Shown: positions 1 to 8,620 of the stretch, in pieces
Layout of the letters: every line of letters begins with the position of its first letter
Numbering within the stretch: position 1 is the first letter of the stretch
Source: JAFMDF01 sp039024375
GTDB lineage: Bacteria > Bacteroidota > Bacteroidia > Chitinophagales > Saprospiraceae
Length of the DNA: 24,540 nucleotides
Assembly (NCBI GenBank): GCA_039024375.1
Contig: JBCCQK010000058.1
Location: 1 to 24,540 of the forward strand
Direction: 5' to 3'
Program-made: the position numbers and the translations under genes
Notes under the pieces: generated by a model
Told to the model about the DNA's origin: nothing
Database searches by the model: none
The model's input: the letters and a program-made list of their open reading frames with translations, nothing else

Positions 1-368
1 CCCACGTACAAAACGCCAAGCAATAGCCGTAAAGGGTAATTCTCAATGGGTTTCCCAAAAACCGATAACTGCATGGGAATGAAATACTTACTTTGGTCTT
101 CTACGCGAATAAAGGTCTTATAGACTTCCATCGTAATTCTTTCTAAAACGTAGGCTGCTCCAAATAATAAAAATACGTTTGCTGGTTCATATAAATCTAA
201 CCCAAATAGGTAGCAAAGTAATGGACCATATACCGCACCAGCGATTACACTTCTGAAATAGGTCATCCAAGTAAATCCTTCGTGCGGGGCATCCTTATAC
301 ATCCCCCAAGTAGCATTGTGAAAACCAACTCCAAGCCCAGTTAATAAAGCAATCATCCAATTAAACAT
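1..368 (-). CDS. Hypothetical multi-pass membrane protein (3' end outside window)
   Basis: The reading frame starts at the ATG at 368-366 on the minus strand and is still open at the window edge, giving about 122 residues. It begins MFNWMIALLTGLGVGF and continues with hydrophobic stretches around residues 1-16, 40-58 and 63-75, so it is probably an inner-membrane protein. I do not recognise a family. The start codon lies inside the end of the preceding oxidoreductase gene: the two share the 8 bases ATGTTTAA, an arrangement typical of translational coupling. It is therefore very likely expressed with the GMC and Gfo/Idh/MocA oxidoreductases upstream, but nothing in the sequence shows its role. 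The frame call is firm; the function is unknown. Confidence 0.75.
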   Translation of the reverse strand, partial: MFNWMIALLTGLGVGFHNATWGMYKDAPHEGFTWMTYFRSVIAGAVYGPLLCYLFGLDLYEPANVFLLFGAAYVLERITMEVYKTFIRVEDQSKYFIPMQLSVFGKPIENYPLRLLLGVLYV

Positions 369-1365
369 CTGTTTTGTTTTTGTCCTTATAAGAAGCGGTA
401 CTTTCGTAAATTGCTTCTATTATTTTTAAATCTCGCTTTGCCATTTTCCAATGAAATGCTGGAGACTTCCCCGTTTGAAGCGCATTCATAAAATCATTAA
501 ACATCAATTGTTGACCCGTTATGTTGGTAATATTCGGAAAACGCAAATACGTCTTTTTTCCCCGAATCAACATAAATAATCCATTGGTTTCAAAGGTAAT
601 CGAGCCTTCTTTACCAAATATTTTAGAAATCCTCAATCCTTTTAATAGAGCATCTGTCTCCCAACTATAAAAAAGATTAACCACTACTCCTTCTTTAGTA
701 TGTGCCGCCGCCTGTATGCTTCTTTCTAGTGGTCCATCTTGTTTGGGTATAAATCCATGTACTTTGGTAAGCTCCAAACCAATATTATTGATAAAATTAA
801 TCCAGTGAATACCGCCTTCAAATAATGCCCCATACTTAACCACACTAGGGTCGTTCCTCCAATCTGCTGATTGTTGTTTTTTTTGTGCATTAATATTGAT
901 AAATAAAGGTGTTCCAATGACCCCTTTTTTAAGTTCACGGAGTATGGCTAGTCTTAAAGGCTTATAGTAATAGTTTTCCGCAATTATCAGTTGTAATGCG
1001 TTAGTGTCTGCTAATTTGCCTAGCTCTTCCAATTCGGTAGTAGTATAAAAAGGAGGCTTTTCCACAATTACGTGTTTTCCATTTTCTAAGGCGTAACGTG
1101 TCAACTGATAGTGGGTATTTGGAGGGGTATTTACCATTACGACATCTACCTCACTCTCCATAGCGGCCTCGTAACTACCAAATGCTACTTGACCTTTGTA
1201 TTTATTCTTGTAAATATTTGCCTTTTTCTCATCTCGACTTGCAAAGGAGAGGCTAATCGGTGTTTTGCAGTTACGTGCGGACTTAGCGTGGCGATGGGTT
1301 ATCTTACCACAACCTAAGAAACAGATACTAAGCGGATTATCTTTAGCAATTGGTTGGTATCGCAT
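361..1365 (-). CDS. Gfo/Idh/MocA family NAD(P)-dependent oxidoreductase
   Basis: This 334-residue protein has the usual length and layout of the family. An N-terminal Rossmann fold has the nucleotide-binding turn FLGCGKITHRHAKS at residues 16-29. The EKP signature, whose Lys normally contacts cofactor and substrate, is at 102-104, and a C-terminal alpha/beta substrate domain contains GGIHWINFINNIG. Family members oxidise or reduce sugars, inositols or other polyols; the substrate here cannot be read from sequence. No signal peptide is visible, so it is probably cytoplasmic. It starts 20 bases after the GMC oxidoreductase stop and its last 8 bases overlap the start of the next membrane-protein gene, so the three look like one transcription unit. 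Pairing with a GMC enzyme suggests sequential oxidation of an alcohol or polyol, which is inference. Confidence 0.9.
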   Translation of the reverse strand: MRYQPIAKDNPLSICFLGCGKITHRHAKSARNCKTPISLSFASRDEKKANIYKNKYKGQVAFGSYEAAMESEVDVVMVNTPPNTHYQLTRYALENGKHVIVEKPPFYTTTELEELGKLADTNALQLIIAENYYYKPLRLAILRELKKGVIGTPLFININAQKKQQSADWRNDPSVVKYGALFEGGIHWINFINNIGLELTKVHGFIPKQDGPLERSIQAAAHTKEGVVVNLFYSWETDALLKGLRISKIFGKEGSITFETNGLFMLIRGKKTYLRFPNITNITGQQLMFNDFMNALQTGKSPAFHWKMAKRDLKIIEAIYESTASYKDKNKTDV

Positions 1366-1385
1366 ATACTGCTATTAGGTATTAG

Positions 1386-2942
1386 TTAAACAGAAAACTT
1401 ATCAATCAGATAATCACCGATGCGCAAAGCATTGGCACTAATGGTCAAGGAGGGATTAACGGCAGCAGCAGTAGGCATAAAACAAGCATCTACTACAAAT
1501 AAATTATCTATTCCTCTAAAATTACAATACTTGTTAAGCGGGGCAGTTGCTGGATTGTTCCCCATTCTTACGGTTCCACAAGCGTGAGAAAAGGTTTTTA
1601 TTTGGTGCACGTAGTTCAAGAATGCGCCTGATTTTCGCAATATACGTTTTGCTTGTTGAGTGAGTGCAGCTAATGATTTTAAATCTCTCCGAGAATATTC
1701 GTGTAAAATGGTGGGAATAACCATATCATACTTACCTGCTTTATTTTTTATCCCCACATGATTATTAAATTGAGGCTGGTCTTCCGCAATGGCCAACAAT
1801 CCTGTGGAAATTTTTACCACTTTCCCAGCAATCTTTCCCAGTAATTTGCTGGGAGCGCCGTTTTCTACTAAACCCCTAGGAGGCGTAGCAACTTGTTGAA
1901 GACTGCCAATTTTATGTTGCGGATACTTGATGTCCTTATGACCAAAGTAGAAATCCATAATCGCTAGTTCTTTGTGGAAACGATGTTCCTTATCCGCTAT
2001 GCCTGGATAAATGCCAAAAACAATAGCATTTGCATGACGCATTAGGAATCTTCCAATAAATTTACCAGCTTGATTATAGTGCTCCAATTTAGAATTTAAT
2101 AAAATATGAGGAGAGGCTAATGCGCCCGCACTCAAGATACAGATTCGTCCTCGCACATTAAACGATTTATTTGCTGTTCTATCAAAACAATTGACCTGTT
2201 TTACTTTAGCATTATCGACATTGATTTTACTAGCTACGGTATTCGTTAAAATCGTGTAAGTCTTTTCCTTCTTTTTTGGAATGAGCATCGTGTCTAAATC
2301 ATTCTTTGCCCGTATGGCGCAGGCAAAAGTATCGCAATTAGTACATAATTGGCAAATTGGTCTGGAGGTATCGTCATAATTGATGGCCAAAGGCAAATGA
2401 AAAGGATGCAATCCTAAAGAAGTAGCCGCAAGATTTATTTGTTGGGAAATACGAGCGTAAGCAGCAGGATTTTGTGGAAAGCCCTTACTTCTCGGCGGAG
2501 CTGTTGGGTCATTCAAATCTCCCGCTACTCGCAATAGTTCTTCCGCCTCTGTATAGTAGGGTTCTAAGTCATCGTAAGTGATAGGCCACGCTGCACCAGA
2601 AGTCCCAATAATATCACTTGGAGGGTGAAAATCTTGTTCTCTGAATCTAAAGGAAACCCCACCGTAGAAAATGGAAGGTCCTCCCAAGGCCGCATAGACA
2701 CCCATTTTCTTTTTATTCCCTCCTTTCAAAACTTCATAGGGTAGTGTTGTATCATAATGTGAGGTCAACTCCAGAGAACCAAATTTAGACCAATTGTGCG
2801 CCCCTCTTTTTACACGCTCACCTCTTTCTATTAGTAAAATGTCCCATCCCGCTTGAGACAATTTATGCGCTATCATACTTCCCCCAAAACCACTGCCAAT
2901 AATGACTGCGTCGTAGAGCTTATCTTCGGTAACATTTTTCAT
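1386..2942 (-). CDS. GMC family FAD-dependent oxidoreductase
   Basis: This is a 518-residue flavoprotein of the glucose-methanol-choline oxidoreductase family. The FAD-binding GSGFGGS turn is at residues 16-22, followed by an acidic strand end (LLIERGER). The middle carries a four-cysteine cluster C-x2-C-x2-C-x4-C (residues about 197-208) seen in a subset of bacterial GMC enzymes. The C-terminal domain has FSHACGTVRMG and VVDACFMPTAAAVNPSLTI, supplying a His (about 453) and an Asn (about 496) that fit the catalytic pair. I start it at the ATG at 2942-2940; a TTG three codons upstream is open but less likely. No signal peptide is seen, so it is probably cytoplasmic or membrane-associated. It is followed after 20 bases by the Gfo/Idh/MocA gene. 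The substrate is unknown. Confidence 0.92.
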   Translation of the reverse strand: MKNVTEDKLYDAVIIGSGFGGSMIAHKLSQAGWDILLIERGERVKRGAHNWSKFGSLELTSHYDTTLPYEVLKGGNKKKMGVYAALGGPSIFYGGVSFRFREQDFHPPSDIIGTSGAAWPITYDDLEPYYTEAEELLRVAGDLNDPTAPPRSKGFPQNPAAYARISQQINLAATSLGLHPFHLPLAINYDDTSRPICQLCTNCDTFACAIRAKNDLDTMLIPKKKEKTYTILTNTVASKINVDNAKVKQVNCFDRTANKSFNVRGRICILSAGALASPHILLNSKLEHYNQAGKFIGRFLMRHANAIVFGIYPGIADKEHRFHKELAIMDFYFGHKDIKYPQHKIGSLQQVATPPRGLVENGAPSKLLGKIAGKVVKISTGLLAIAEDQPQFNNHVGIKNKAGKYDMVIPTILHEYSRRDLKSLAALTQQAKRILRKSGAFLNYVHQIKTFSHACGTVRMGNNPATAPLNKYCNFRGIDNLFVVDACFMPTAAAVNPSLTISANALRIGDYLIDKFSV

Positions 2943-3014
2943 AAAAACCAACTTGGATTTTTTATAAATAGCTAATATGGCCGTTAAAGCTATGATTTTA
3001 AGTAAGCTAGAAAA

Positions 3015-3473
3015 CTACAAATCCACCGACACCTCCACCCGTTCCTTCGTCATTCTAAACCCTCGAACTTCTTTACCTTCCTGCTTGATATAAATGACAT
3101 TGGATTGTTGGTCCACTTGTTCGAGCAACACTGTATTTTTTAGTTCAATGGACGTAAATGGCGTCTTAAACTGAATAGGGGCAGCCTCTAAAAGATAAAA
3201 ACCTTCATTTTGCGTAACGGAAATAACGTGGAAATTAGCGGATTGGTTATTGACGAACCAACTGGTATTTTCTTGTAGGTATGTGGTCAGTAGTTCCGTG
3301 GTGGGCGATTCCGTTGGTCCTAGAGCCAGCGCCGTGTTGAGGTCTTCTACGTCCAATTTAATTTTCAATTGGAAGGTTCCATCTTCTTCTAAGGTGACAG
3401 CAAAGACAGCCATGGCCACATCGTGGGTTGGTTGTAAAAAGTTCAGAAAAGATAGTAATAATAAGTATTTCAT
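3015..3473 (-). CDS. Secreted DUF6702-like protein
   Basis: The frame is open from 3545, but the ATG at 3473-3471 is the better start because it opens a signal peptide (MKYLLLLSFLNFLQP). This gives a 152-residue protein. After the signal come THDVAMAVFAVTLEEDGTFQ, a LDVEDLNTAL segment and a C-terminal NTVLLEQVDQQSNVIYIKQ stretch followed by a basic FRMTKERVEV tail. That order (His-rich start, ELDDLE-like segment, NxLL and QxNxV-I near the end) resembles the Bacteroidota DUF6702 family as I recall it, whose function is unknown. It lies 102 bases after the YHYH protein and 72 bases before the GMC oxidoreductase on the same strand, so it may belong to the same unit. The family assignment is tentative; the gene and its export signal are well supported. 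Confidence 0.7.
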   Translation of the reverse strand: MKYLLLLSFLNFLQPTHDVAMAVFAVTLEEDGTFQLKIKLDVEDLNTALALGPTESPTTELLTTYLQENTSWFVNNQSANFHVISVTQNEGFYLLEAAPIQFKTPFTSIELKNTVLLEQVDQQSNVIYIKQEGKEVRGFRMTKERVEVSVDL

Positions 3474-3575
3474 GATGAAGTATTTTTTGATAAGATAAGT
3501 AGTCAGGAGGTCAGACGTAAGACGAATACTACATCTGACCTCCATTGCATTGGCTTCGCTAGTTTAGGAACAAAG

Positions 3576-5645
3576 CTACCCTTTTATAAATTTTCGGGTA
3601 AGCGTTTGACCCGCTTCTTGTACCGTCAAATAATAGATACCCGCCTCTAATGATTGCGTTTCAATGATGGGCGTATTTTCCAATTTTTCGATACGCTTTT
3701 GTAGTACGATTTTTCCTAGCGTATTATAAACGAATATTTTAGTGCCTTTTTGTAAAGACTGTTCTAAGTGTAAAGTAGTACGTACAGGGTTGGGATAAAT
3801 ACTTAATTCGGAAGATGGGATGACCAATTTTGTAATGGATGCGGCTGGCCGATTTCTTGAGTTGGCCGCTATCAGATTATTCGAAATAGTAAACGCTTGG
3901 ATACTGCTAAAGTCGGAGACGGTTCCATCGGCACATAATGTTCTGACTCGATATTCAAAAGTGGTAACTGGACCGTAAATCGTTACCACATTTGATGTCA
4001 ATTGCGCATTCAACACCCAGTTTGAAACCCCTTTAAATCGAACTTGAATATTGTATCTCGCATTTTCTGTACCCATCCAACTCAACTGAACTACTCTTCT
4101 TCCAATCGGTGCTACCGAAAATTGGGAAGGCACGACACAAACGGGCGTATTGGGGGTCACCTCATCCATTCCATCGCAATTTTCATCAATGCCATTATCC
4201 GCTACTTCCACCCCATCGGGATTGATACTCGCATTATTATCGTCACAATCCACGTCGGAATTAAACCCATCATTATCCATATCTATCACTTGGGCAACAC
4301 CATCACAGTCCTCATCAACACTATTATTAGGAATTTCCGGCGCATCGGGATTGATTCCGGCGTTAGTATCATCACAATCTACGTCGGAGTTAAACCCATC
4401 GTTATCCATATCTATCATCTGGGCAACACCATCACAATCCTCATCAACGTCATTATTAGGAATTTCCGTAGCGTCGGGATTGATAGCGGCGTTAGTATCG
4501 TCGCAATCCACATCAGCGTTGAAGCCGTCATTGTCCTGGTCGATGGCAGTTACCAAGTCCATCCCATCACAGTCCTCATCAATTCCGTTATTAGCGGTTT
4601 CGGTGCTATTGGGGTAAATAGTTGCGTTATTATCATTACAGTCTATCTCCGCAATATATCCATCATTATCGCTATCCGTAAAATTGACTAACAAACCATT
4701 GTTTCTAGAGAACGTTTCGGAAGGTGTACCCGTTAGGCATCTAGAAATTTGTGGAAAAGCATCAGTCACAACGTAAAAGTAAGTATAGGTTTGCCCACCA
4801 ATATTAATGTTCCCATCTATGCCATTGCAAGCATCCAAATCTCCTACCCCGACTATATATTCGTAATCTCTGGTATATTTTCCGTTGTACGGGCCACAAG
4901 GTTCAGAAATACCATCTCCCGGTCGCTCACCGCTTTTCAATTGATAACTCGGTTGCAATAATTTCATCACCCCGTTTCTATCTGGACCAAAGCGATATAA
5001 AATGGGAAATCCATCGGCCGCCCAGCCAATCTGTAGGGGTTGGGCAGGTGGCGTATTAGTGGTAGAAATCCCTGCTTGCAAGGTCTCCACGTAGGAAAAC
5101 ATATTTCCGTGATAGTGATAACCCTGCGGACCAGTATGCGCAGAGGCACAATCTAAACTTACTTGACCTTGACCACTACCTTGGTTATTGGTAGGTTCGA
5201 AGACCCAGTCCCAGTTAAATTCTCCCGTATTCGTGTTTTCAAAAATAAACGGCTCGGCGGGTGCAGGCGCCATTATCACCCCATTGAGTGCAATGCCAAA
5301 ATACCGAAAGGGGCGACCGTTTCCACTGACAACAGGGGAAGTACTGGCAGCTTTTTCGGGTGTCACATCCACTTCAAATTGGTAGTAGGTAGGCGCTGGC
5401 ACCCGACCAGTGGCATAGCAAAAGTCGTGGTTGGGATAACTATTGGAACGAATCGTTCTTACCTCGCCCACTACGGACTCGAAGTAGGCATTGGGGAACT
5501 GCGGCCTATCACAACATCCTATATTAGTCGTGCTGACGGAGTTATCGTTATTACATGTTTGCCCCTGTAGGCTGGCAAGAGAAAGGAAATTAACCATTAT
5601 CAAAATAGCAATAGTTAATAAGTTCAGTTGGTAAAGTTGATTCAC
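3576..5645 (-). CDS. YHYH-domain protein with MopE-type metal-binding repeats, FN3 and T9SS sorting domain
   Basis: This 689-residue secreted protein starts at a GTG (5645-5643); the upstream frame has no ATG before a stop. The start is uncertain because its hydrophobic signal (residues 5-27) lacks a basic N-region. Residues about 30-315 form the YHYH domain, with GPQGYHYHGNM at 172-182, APAPAEPFIFEN before it and GWAADGFPILYR after it. Residues 324-493 hold four D-x-D-x-D-G...D-C-D-D-N...DEDCDG units matching the MopE-type metal-binding motif, probably calcium or copper. Residues 503-588 look like a fibronectin type III fold. Residues 613-689 form a type A T9SS C-terminal sorting domain (LSIYPNPV, then IYYLTVQ and a terminal KFIKG). 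It should therefore cross the outer membrane through PorU/PorV-type machinery and be anchored or released. A lipoprotein paralogue of the YHYH part lies at 17447-18412. Confidence 0.9.
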   Translation of the reverse strand: MNQLYQLNLLTIAILIMVNFLSLASLQGQTCNNDNSVSTTNIGCCDRPQFPNAYFESVVGEVRTIRSNSYPNHDFCYATGRVPAPTYYQFEVDVTPEKAASTSPVVSGNGRPFRYFGIALNGVIMAPAPAEPFIFENTNTGEFNWDWVFEPTNNQGSGQGQVSLDCASAHTGPQGYHYHGNMFSYVETLQAGISTTNTPPAQPLQIGWAADGFPILYRFGPDRNGVMKLLQPSYQLKSGERPGDGISEPCGPYNGKYTRDYEYIVGVGDLDACNGIDGNINIGGQTYTYFYVVTDAFPQISRCLTGTPSETFSRNNGLLVNFTDSDNDGYIAEIDCNDNNATIYPNSTETANNGIDEDCDGMDLVTAIDQDNDGFNADVDCDDTNAAINPDATEIPNNDVDEDCDGVAQMIDMDNDGFNSDVDCDDTNAGINPDAPEIPNNSVDEDCDGVAQVIDMDNDGFNSDVDCDDNNASINPDGVEVADNGIDENCDGMDEVTPNTPVCVVPSQFSVAPIGRRVVQLSWMGTENARYNIQVRFKGVSNWVLNAQLTSNVVTIYGPVTTFEYRVRTLCADGTVSDFSSIQAFTISNNLIAANSRNRPAASITKLVIPSSELSIYPNPVRTTLHLEQSLQKGTKIFVYNTLGKIVLQKRIEKLENTPIIETQSLEAGIYYLTVQEAGQTLTRKFIKG
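4152..4676 (-). repeat. In-gene tandem repeat of MopE-type metal-binding units (129-bp period)
   Basis: Three units of exactly 129 bp (43 codons; residues 370-412, 413-455 and 456-498 of the YHYH protein) follow a more diverged unit at residues 324-369. The two central units are nearly identical in DNA: the word TTAAACCCAT recurs at 4261 and 4390. Each unit encodes DxDxDG-F, then DCDD-NA-INPD and NN-DEDCDG. The high DNA identity of the central copies suggests recent expansion, so copy number may vary between strains. Confidence 0.85.
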
Positions 5646-5937
5646 GCTAGTATATTTTGATGATTAAATAATACTTGTTGGCTCAATAATGAATAGGGGA
5701 TTGAAGTAAAATGGCAAGTCGATGTAAGGAGTAACTTCCGTCAATGTAAGGCAGATGGTTCAAAATTGTACTCATTTATTTTTCCTTTTAGACCCGAATT
5801 TCGCATTTGTCAGCTAAAATATCCGTTTTGTCCGTTGGTTTCCTTCCTAATTTTGCAGCGGTTAAAGTAAAACTTCTGAAAGTATATAGGATAAACTACC
5901 GATACATATAACATTAAAAATTCATGTTTATCCAGTC

Positions 5938-6002
5938 GTAGCTTGGCCATCCTGTCTGAGTAGTCCTACTATATTTCTCCTCGGGCAGGATGCCCAAGCT
6001 AC
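5938..6002. repeat. Imperfect palindrome, family 2 (AGCTTGGGCATCCTGCCCGAG type)
   Basis: The left arm 5938-5960 and right arm 5980-6002 are inverted copies of a GTAGCTTGGGCATCCTGCCC-type word and match at about 20 of 23 positions, with a 19-base loop. The same word recurs at 11339-11365 and, inverted, at 11634-11652, again upstream of an S74 gene. At both places the sequence after the final GAGCTAC/AAGCTAC runs directly into the shared leader. It could be a REP-type element or a transcript-level hairpin. Confidence 0.75.
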
Positions 6003-6006
6003 TTTA

Positions 6007-6099
6007 GAAAATTTCCTTCTTCTATTGAGTACAAATCCACCTCGAACAGCCTTATTGCTATAAACAATACAAAAACCTATTTCATCGAATTGACCAACC
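6007..6099 (+). promoter_or_regulatory. Shared leader, copy A (upstream of first S74 gene)
   Basis: This stretch contains GAAAATTTCCTTCTTCT, GAGTACAAATCC (GAGTACA at 6027-6033), a CCTTATTGCTAT stretch, and CTATTTCATCGAA (CATCGAA at 6083-6089), ending 10 bases before the ATG. The same ordered words precede the genes starting at 11738, 17447 and 18746. The GAGTACA-to-CATCGAA spacing is 56 here against 45, 45 and 46 elsewhere. No known Bacteroidota promoter consensus was recognised, so the role (promoter plus operator, or 5' UTR element) is inferred from conservation only. Confidence 0.55.
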
Positions 6100-8601
6100 A
6101 TGATTAAAAGAATTACCACTTACAGCAATGCCCTCCTTTACCTTTTAGTTTTTACTTTTTTGACTACGGAGTATGCCACAGCCCAAGTCGGCATCAACGC
6201 CACCGACGCAGAACCCGACGCATCGGCGATGCTCGACGTTTCCAGTACCGATAAAGGCGTTTTAATACCACGAATGGACAGCACTAGTCGCAATAATATC
6301 GCTAGTCCAGCCATCGGATTGATAGTCTATGACAGCACAACTACGTCTTTTTGGTACTACGATAATGACCAATGGAACGAAATACGAAATGGTACGCAAC
6401 CCCTAACCATCAATGACATTACCGAAAATTTGGATTTGCAGTATGACTATTCTTGCATCGAAACGGCAAGTACTTTAATGATGACCAATGAACCAATAGA
6501 TATTGCCGTCTCAGGAAATTACGCTTATGTCATCACCGATGGCGACGAACTAAAAGTCATCGACATCAGCACACCGACTGCACCAACTGTCGTTGGTACA
6601 TTAGCACTCGGCGCTGAACCTATCGGAATAGCCGTTTCTGGAAATTACGCCTACATCATTGACAATACAGACGACGATTTAAGGGTGATTGACATCAGTA
6701 CGCCTGCTGCACCAACGCAATTAGGCAGTAATTTTAGTCTCGGAAATGAACCGAGAGACATTACAATTGCTGGCGATTATGCTTATATCGCTGAATTTGG
6801 AAGTGGCAATTTAAACATCATTAATATCAGTAATCCTGCTTCGTTGGCACAGTCGGGAAGTGTTAATGTCGGTTTAACGGCTTACAGCGTTTCTATTTCT
6901 GGAAATTACGCTTATGTGATTTATACGATTAGTGCTGACCTGCAAGTCGTGGATGTGAGCGATGTGACCAATCCGACTTTATCGGGAAGTACAACCATTG
7001 GAAATGAACAAAAGGCTATAACGGCTTCGGGCGATTACGTTTATACCGTTGACCAATTCGATGATGAATTAAATATAACTGACATCAGCAATGCCGCTTC
7101 ACCAACAGCCTACGCTAGTTTAAGTATCGGTGACGCTCCTTCGGGTATCACTTTGTCAGGCAATTATGCCTTTATAGTTGATGAAACGGACAATGATTTA
7201 AGAATAATAGATATTAGTATTCCTGCTGCACCGATACTGTCAGACCAAATCAACCTTGAGGGCAGTGCGAATGCGATTGCTGTTGCCAATAATTATGGCT
7301 ACGTCGTTCATAGCAATGGCTTCTCCGTCATCGCTTTGATACCTTGCTACATGAATGTTGGAATTAATCCTATCACGGGTGAATTTGTTGTGGAAACTGC
7401 TAACTTGAGCAATCACATTGCCAATCAAAATATCGAATTGTCGGGTTATTATTTATCGAATGATGGCGACGATGAAGGTATCTCGATAGATGATGATGGA
7501 AAAGTTACGTTTAGTAACAACCTCATTTTGAATGGAAATTATTTATCAAACGATGGTGGAAATGAAGGCATCAGCATTTCGGATGATGGAAATGTTACTT
7601 TTCATAAAAATATACTATTGGATGATAATTATCTATCGAATGATGGTGGAAACGAAGGTATTTCGATAGCGGACAATGGAACTGTCACGACCAGCAGCAC
7701 TTTATCCGTCAACGGAAATATCGCACTTAACAGTAACTATCTATCCAATGATGGCGACAATGAAGGCATTTCAATAGATAATGATGGCAACGCAACCTTT
7801 AGTAACAACTTGACCATTAACGGCAATCTTACGCTTAGCGATACGATAAATGGCAGCAATGACACCGTTTACGTCAATGATGTCCTGGTCGTAAAAGATG
7901 ATTTGATTATTGAGCAGGCTAAAACGGGAAGCAACGCATACATTGCCACTTTTAAAAATACCACCAATGACAATGCTGCGAGAAACGATGGCATTAATAT
8001 CATAGCAGGACACGACAATTTTTCAAATACTGCCATCAGCCATTTGATTAATTTTAGTACACCAAACGGTACCACCATCGGTGCTATTCAACAAGATGCA
8101 GCAACGAGCGTTCTCTACAATACGACTTCCGATATTCGTTTAAAAACCAATATTCAACCGACCCAATACGGTTTAGCAGATATTTTAAAAATACAAGTTC
8201 GGGATTATCATTATAAAAAAGACCTTTCCCAAACACCACAAACGGGCTTTTTAGCTCAACAACTGTACGAAATCTATCCAAGCGTCGTCAGCGTTGGCGG
8301 TGATGATGAAACAACCAATCCGTGGATGGTGGATTACGCCAAAGTCACACCGCTTTTGGTCAAAGGCATGCAAAACCAACAATCTATCATTGAAGAACTG
8401 ACTACGAGTAACACACAACTAAAGACCAAACACCAACAGCAAGCTACCGAAATCAACGCACTAAAGGCACAAACTGAAAGTGATAAACTAAAAATCCAAG
8501 CCTTGCAAAGGCAAGTAGCAGCACTCCAAGTGTTGCAACAGCAACACGCTGAAATGAAAGCCACTTTAGAGCAAATTCAAAAGGAGTTGGATAATCAATA
8601 A
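6100..8601 (+). CDS. Secreted S74 (tail-fibre-like) protein with seven-bladed LVIVD propeller
   Basis: This 833-residue protein has a signal peptide with likely cleavage near ATA-Q (residue 28). Residues 29-97 are the Bacteroidota cap (VGINATDAEPDASAMLDVSS, LIPRMDS, FWYYDNDQW). Residues about 126-412 hold seven LVIVD-type units of about 43 residues, each with SGNYAYV-type and LRVIDIS-type strands, consistent with a seven-bladed beta-propeller. Residues about 445-580 contain four copies of an NxNYLSNDGxxEGISI unit. Residues about 607-675 lead into the peptidase S74 intramolecular chaperone (residues 677-730; TSDIRLKTNI with Ser677 and Lys682 as the expected cleavage dyad), then a coiled coil (757-832). 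In the known family the chaperone trimerises the fibre and then cuts itself off. The next S74 gene starts 19 bases later, so the two are probably one operon. There is no T9SS domain. Confidence 0.9.
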   Translation: MIKRITTYSNALLYLLVFTFLTTEYATAQVGINATDAEPDASAMLDVSSTDKGVLIPRMDSTSRNNIASPAIGLIVYDSTTTSFWYYDNDQWNEIRNGTQPLTINDITENLDLQYDYSCIETASTLMMTNEPIDIAVSGNYAYVITDGDELKVIDISTPTAPTVVGTLALGAEPIGIAVSGNYAYIIDNTDDDLRVIDISTPAAPTQLGSNFSLGNEPRDITIAGDYAYIAEFGSGNLNIINISNPASLAQSGSVNVGLTAYSVSISGNYAYVIYTISADLQVVDVSDVTNPTLSGSTTIGNEQKAITASGDYVYTVDQFDDELNITDISNAASPTAYASLSIGDAPSGITLSGNYAFIVDETDNDLRIIDISIPAAPILSDQINLEGSANAIAVANNYGYVVHSNGFSVIALIPCYMNVGINPITGEFVVETANLSNHIANQNIELSGYYLSNDGDDEGISIDDDGKVTFSNNLILNGNYLSNDGGNEGISISDDGNVTFHKNILLDDNYLSNDGGNEGISIADNGTVTTSSTLSVNGNIALNSNYLSNDGDNEGISIDNDGNATFSNNLTINGNLTLSDTINGSNDTVYVNDVLVVKDDLIIEQAKTGSNAYIATFKNTTNDNAARNDGINIIAGHDNFSNTAISHLINFSTPNGTTIGAIQQDAATSVLYNTTSDIRLKTNIQPTQYGLADILKIQVRDYHYKKDLSQTPQTGFLAQQLYEIYPSVVSVGGDDETTNPWMVDYAKVTPLLVKGMQNQQSIIEELTTSNTQLKTKHQQQATEINALKAQTESDKLKIQALQRQVAALQVLQQQHAEMKATLEQIQKELDNQ

Positions 8602-8620
8602 AACCTAAAATCAAGTAGAA

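Larger units (their letters stand above)
5646..6099. other. Divergent intergenic region between the YHYH/T9SS gene and the first S74 gene
   Basis: This 454-base stretch holds no convincing gene. Reading minus, it contains a GAGTACA word at 5773-5767, preceded by an A-rich run and followed by CATCAAA at 5662-5656 just before the YHYH start; this resembles the leader described at 6007-6099 but with about 111 instead of about 45 bases between the two words. Reading plus, it contains an imperfect palindrome (5938-6002) and then the leader of the first S74 gene. Both divergent promoters must lie here, but I cannot place a convincing TAnnTTTG-type -7 element. Confidence 0.6.

Noticed and set aside
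4044..4691. Plus-strand open frames opposite the MopE-type repeats
   Set aside because: They are shadows of the repetitive minus-strand gene; their repetitive Ile/Ser-rich translations only mirror the metal-binding repeats.
6007..6099. A conserved short leader peptide encoded by the shared leader
   Set aside because: Copies B, C and D give similar LEYN-like words in one frame, but copy A shifts frame, stop positions differ and there is no common start codon. Conservation is of DNA, not protein.
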